A stretch of DNA of 64,000 bases from NCBI GenBank assembly GCA_027405735.1, contig JAPEHQ010000008.1, forward strand, positions 682,001-746,000. Direction: 5' to 3'. Of this stretch, positions 59,966 through 64,000 are shown piece after piece. Under the pieces are notes generated by a model that ran no database searches, was not told where the DNA came from, and saw nothing but the letters and a program-made list of their open reading frames with translations. A program made the position numbers and the translations under genes. Position 1 is the first letter of the stretch. Each line of letters begins with the position of its first letter. Origin of the DNA: Mucor racemosus (Eukaryota > Mucoromycota > Mucoromycetes > Mucorales > Mucoraceae).

Positions 59966-62621
59966 TTAATCATGAGAAATAGTAGCTTGTGCCTGTGAAG
60001 ATGTTTCTGCTCTCATGATTTCTCTTAATGCCATTGTTGCGTATTGGCTTGTACCAAGTGTAAATTCAACCTTCAAAGCCAAATATTGTCCATCTATACA
60101 TATATAGTAAAAGGGTGGGAATCGTTAATATCAGAAAATTAAAGTTTTCATGGTTTAATATTACCAGCAATGCCAACAGGCTCAGGCTTGTTTTCAAGTC
60201 TATCAACATCCGTGTTGCAGAGTTTTTCAGTAGGATCATTATAACGAATAAACGACCTAAATTCGTGGTTAATAAAATCAGTTTTACATATAATTCAAGG
60301 CGACTTTACCAGCTCATTTGCTCAGGTTTTGACAACATGGCTCTATAATCACCATTCAAAGCACTGTAATATTTAAGAGTCAGTATTTTTACATTTACAC
60401 TTAAATTATATTGAATATGGTAACTTTACTCGAAATGATTATCTCTTTTTTCCATGGAAATACCATCTTCGGCTGTATATTATAAATAATTGTGTGAGCA
60501 TTCAATTGATCTATACTCAATCTCTAAAATTTACCCATGAATTTTCTGTAAAGTTCTTTGATTTCATTATCAGGATACACAGTTTTTTTACCAGGCAAGG
60601 GATAAACTACATCCGTAATAGAATAATATCCCAAATCTTCTGCAGTAAGAACCTTGGGTACTTTACGCTATTTTAAGAGGAAGGGGGTTAAATATACCGA
60701 GTATATTGTAAATACACACATATAAATAAATACTTACATTGGCGAAATTGCGTCTACCAGCATTATTATTATCAGGTCTACCAGAAGTTTGCTTCTTATT
60801 ATCAACCAAGACAAGATCTCCTACCATAGGTTTATCGGTACCGAAAAGTCTTGCACGCTCAGAAACGACACGATTCCAGATGTAGGATTGGTACGCATGC
60901 GAGTACAAGGAAAGCATGTTTTTAGGCAACTACAAAAAACAAAAATGGCGTGAGAAACAATAATTGCATGAATCAGTTTATTAATACTTACACTCTTGAT
61001 TGCTTTTGCATGTTGTTCAGGGTTTCTAATGTAAAAACTAAGCAGTTTACGTTCAGCAAAACCTCTTTTAGGAAAGATGGGAAGCACAGCTGAAGCATCA
61101 TGAGTGTCTTTCCATAAAGTTCTAGCATTGTGGTATTCTTCACGATCTAAATGAAAAAAAAAATGAATATACAAAAATATTATCTCATAATTTATAATAC
61201 TTTACCTCCTTCACGAGGATCGAGAATCAAGTTAGAAGCTTCTTCATACTGTTTCTTCATAATAGCACATCCAACAGTATGAGTTAATACAGTGCTTGTA
61301 CCAAATCTTTGCATGCCGAAATAATTCAAATAACCATTGTTTTGTAAGGATTGTAATGAAACTTCTAAATCGTTCTCATTAGCACCTTTAACATCTCTTA
61401 ATACAATTGTAAAATGATTTCCTCCTAAATCTCCAAGAGTCAAACCATTGGGAACAAATCTACTCGACTGATTAGTACTTGATATATTCATATACCAGAT
61501 AAAACTTACTTGAAATCACCAAGGTAAATGCCACTCTTTATTAAATCCTGCTGAGCCATGATAATACGGCCAGGCTTAACACTCTTTAATGTAAGCGTTT
61601 GAGTTGTAATGGCACGGGCATCTTTGGTTCCAGCATATCCGAAATGTTTAGCATGAATTCTACAAATATCAAGGAAATTAGTTATATTAATTAACTCTCC
61701 CCTCCCTCCTCCTTTTTTTTTTATAGTTTTTTATCATTTACGATGCTTTGTTGGAAATAATGTTAATGGCATTCATGGTATCAATGCCAGCTTTATACAT
61801 GTTAACTTGTAAGTATTCACCACCAAGAGCTTTCCAATCAATAAACTCTACAATTCAATATGTAAATTTACTACCATCAATATTTTGAATTTTGTTATTA
61901 ATTACCATCGTTATGTACAGCAGAAGGCCATCTGAGAATAAGCTTTCCGTCTTTACCGCGACAATTGACCTTTGTTTCTAAATGTGCCTCAATAAGTTGA
62001 TAAAACAACATACGTTGGTTTTTATCGGTCTAAATACAATTGTTTAACTACTTTTTTTCTATACATTATCCATTGATTACATACTTCAGTAGTAAGAACA
62101 GCATCCTCAGCTTCGGGATGATTGAGGAAATTGCGGAATTGTTTAGCAAATTCATCACTCAAGATTTCACCTACTGCCTTGTCAAGCACGTCAGATGTGT
62201 AATAATTATATTCGACCTCCTAATTAAACAATTAATTTCTGCGTATGATTGTATCGATTTAAACACACTTTACCTTGGTCTTGGTGTTTGGTGGTGCAAG
62301 AGAAGTAAGATGAACAATGTTATTTTCCATGTCGACTTCATTTACAAGAAAATCTTCAGCCCTACAGATCGAAAACATATAGCTTCAATATATTGTGGTA
62401 ACTTTAAAAATAACAATTTACCTGTATTTCAAGATGCTATGGAAACCTTTCAAATGAGGGTTGACATAAGCGACAATTCCAACATCACTTTCCTTGATAA
62501 TGATCGTAGGCTCCTGATCAAAACGGCCTCTTTTATTGGTACTATCAAACGAATCTTCAGAATCTAAAGTACGTTTGTTGCCCTTGCTTTCATTAGCATT
62601 TCTTGAAAATAAGTTTCCCAT
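59966..62621 (-). CDS. PUS7: tRNA/mRNA pseudouridine synthase Pus7 (TruD family)
   Basis: Fourteen exons on the minus strand: 62422-62621, 62274-62361, 62085-62219, 61906-62029, 61742-61847, 61510-61659, 61206-61477, 60992-61146, 60738-60929, 60535-60667, 60430-60472, 60310-60363, 60165-60256 and 59966-60093; 623 residues (yeast 676). Pus7 converts U to pseudouridine in tRNAs, U2 snRNA and mRNAs. Motifs: YRAEDFLVNEV near the start; FGYAGTKDARAITTQ with catalytic D231; LGDLGGNHFTIVLRDV; NYFGMQRFGT; a C-terminal LALKVEFTLGTSQYATMALRE. A basic N-terminus holds a likely nuclear signal (TNKRGRFD). The ATG at 62621 is the first in frame. The intron at 61478-61509 is only 32 nt; it is required, because the donor TTCAA|GTAAG otherwise runs into a stop and the usual AG at 61468 breaks the frame. 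Confidence 0.95.
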
Positions 62622-63382
62622 ATTGATTTTTTTCAACAAGAAGAAGCAAATAAACTTTTTTTTTTTTTTTTTTCTTCAAAGGCTTGCCCCATTTCTGATT
62701 GTCACTGGGTTTCAAGTGTTTGAGGCAATATACATTTGTTTGTGACAAGATGTTAAAACTTGAAATTGACTTTTTCACAGTATAGTAATAATTATTAATG
62801 AATTTTTTAGAGTCTAAAAATAAGAGTATACTATATTTCAATATAGCAAAATAATCCTCAGATGTTGCTCTATTAAATAGTATTTTTTATATATAATATC
62901 ATTTTGAAGATTTCCAAGTTATTTATGAAACTAGCATTTTATATGATTTTCAAGCTTCTTACTGCCATACCCATTTAATAGTTAATACAAACTACCAAGG
63001 TAAAAACATTCATTAAATTAAAATTGAATGTTAATCATTCAATTGATATCTCAATTACAAATGCAATTGCATGTCTATTTATCAATGCCATATTGAAACT
63101 CATTGAACATTCACACAAAAACGTTAGATAACTTGTTGATTTTAAGCAATTTATAGTACTGAAATGAGCCCTAAATGCCTTTAAATTGTAAATCTGATAT
63201 CTGGTAGTCTTTAATACATCTTTATCTTCAATTTATTGATACTCTTTATTGTGATCTATGCATATTAAACGCTAAGCCACTATTTGAGCTTCAAAAGCGC
63301 ATCTATTTGAAGGCAAACAAGTGTGATTGAGACAAGTTTACTCGCTTCTTGAAACATCAACTTTAGTTATAATTTACAACAA
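62622..63382. promoter_or_regulatory. Divergent intergenic region between PUS7 and MED20
   Basis: 761 bp between two divergent start codons. A run of 19 T lies at 62656-62674 just upstream of PUS7. No specific factor site is clear. Confidence 0.35.
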
Positions 63383-64000
63383 ATGGGTGTCACTTGGTAA
63401 TAACATAACTATAAAAAGAAACAATGGACACATACTAATTCAAATACAATTCAGTCTTGTTAGATGGAAAAATGCCACAGGAATGCGTGATTTCACATTT
63501 ATAGCCGAGCATGTTACTAAAACATTGCACGGTAAAAATACAGGACCTTGGTCACTTTCTTTCAAAGTATTTCGCGATAATAATCAAAATAATCGACAAA
63601 TAGCACTTAAAGATAGTAAATTACTTTATCAAGTATCACTTACACAACAACCAGGACATGTTTATTGTATGGTTGATGGTAGTGTAGTTGTGGAAGCAGA
63701 AAAAGAAATGGAAATAATTCTTTCACGTCTCAAGAATCTATGGCAATTGAGACAAAGCGTAACAATCGAGGTAATTAAAAACGTGCAAATTTCATGATTA
63801 TTGTGTGTATACTAAACTTATGCTGATAGGGTACAAGTTACGAAATTGGAGATTTTACATTGAGAGTTGCGAATATTCTATTGGGATCAACATATAAGGG
63901 ATTATTATTAGAGGTACAAAAAGGTTATACAGATTTCACAAACTATTAAACTCACATAAACTTGTAAAAAGATTGATTATCATCCATGTACAACACCTAA
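63383..64000 (+). CDS. MED20: Mediator complex subunit 20, cut by the right edge
   Basis: Exons 63383-63396, 63455-63770, 63830-63913 and 63972 to the edge. The product begins MGVTCLVRWKNATGMRDFTF, matching the short MGVTxxxxW start of Med20, and goes on with GPWSLSFKVFRD, YQVSLTQQPGHVYCMVDG and GDFTLRVANILLGSTYKGLL (the TBP-related-factor fold). The last residues seen are IDYHPCTT. Med20 is part of the Mediator head and contacts Med8 and Med18. The first exon is only 14 nt, chosen because it supplies the family's MGVT start; the in-frame alternative upstream (from 63327) gives an unrelated N-terminus. The remainder lies beyond the window. Confidence 0.9.

Overview
The window looks like nuclear DNA from a fungus, most likely an early-diverging Mucoromycota (Mucorales-type) species. 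It is AT-rich and its genes are split by many short introns, mostly 45-75 nt with GT...AG ends. The gene set is fungal: a class IV-type chitin synthase, an Rsp5 ubiquitin ligase, Erj5, Nhp6 and Tom40. It also keeps DNAJC11 and MEA1 homologues, which budding yeast lacks. The lineage call is inference from gene content and gene structure; no rRNA or other marker is present. I joined exons by hand; for the complete models the reading frame closes and the C-terminus makes sense for the family.

Layout. 1-4441: a Ty3/gypsy retrotransposon on the minus strand, cut by the left edge, with its 5' LTR. 4442-11730: two copies of a ~3.55 kb repeat unit in tandem, each with a large imperfect hairpin and a possible Pol III module. 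12139-18988: a gene island with ERJ5, methylenetetrahydrofolate reductase, NHP6, MEA1 and USB1. 19655-26345: a third copy of the repeat, broken by a gypsy solo LTR with target-site duplication and by a Tc1/mariner element. 27026-34489: a small Dabb-domain protein, the chitin synthase and DNAJC11. 34795-46948: a long gene-poor stretch with two more repeat copies, two solo LTRs and a decayed dynein intermediate chain fragment. 46949-53508: RSP5, TOM40 and mitochondrial asparaginyl-tRNA synthetase. 53509-58189: gene-poor, with a last repeat copy. 58190-64000: urate oxidase, PUS7 and the start of MED20.

The genes are housekeeping functions that do not form a pathway cluster. Some share a compartment: TOM40, DNAJC11 and SLM5 are mitochondrial, ERJ5 is in the ER, and urate oxidase is peroxisomal by its SKL tail. 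Others act on RNA (USB1, PUS7) or in chromatin and transcription (NHP6, MED20).

The least explained content is the dispersed repeat family. It has at least seven segments, all plus-oriented left of 27 kb and all minus-oriented right of 34 kb. Its copies serve as empty-site references that prove several nested insertions. I did not find a convincing new protein system.
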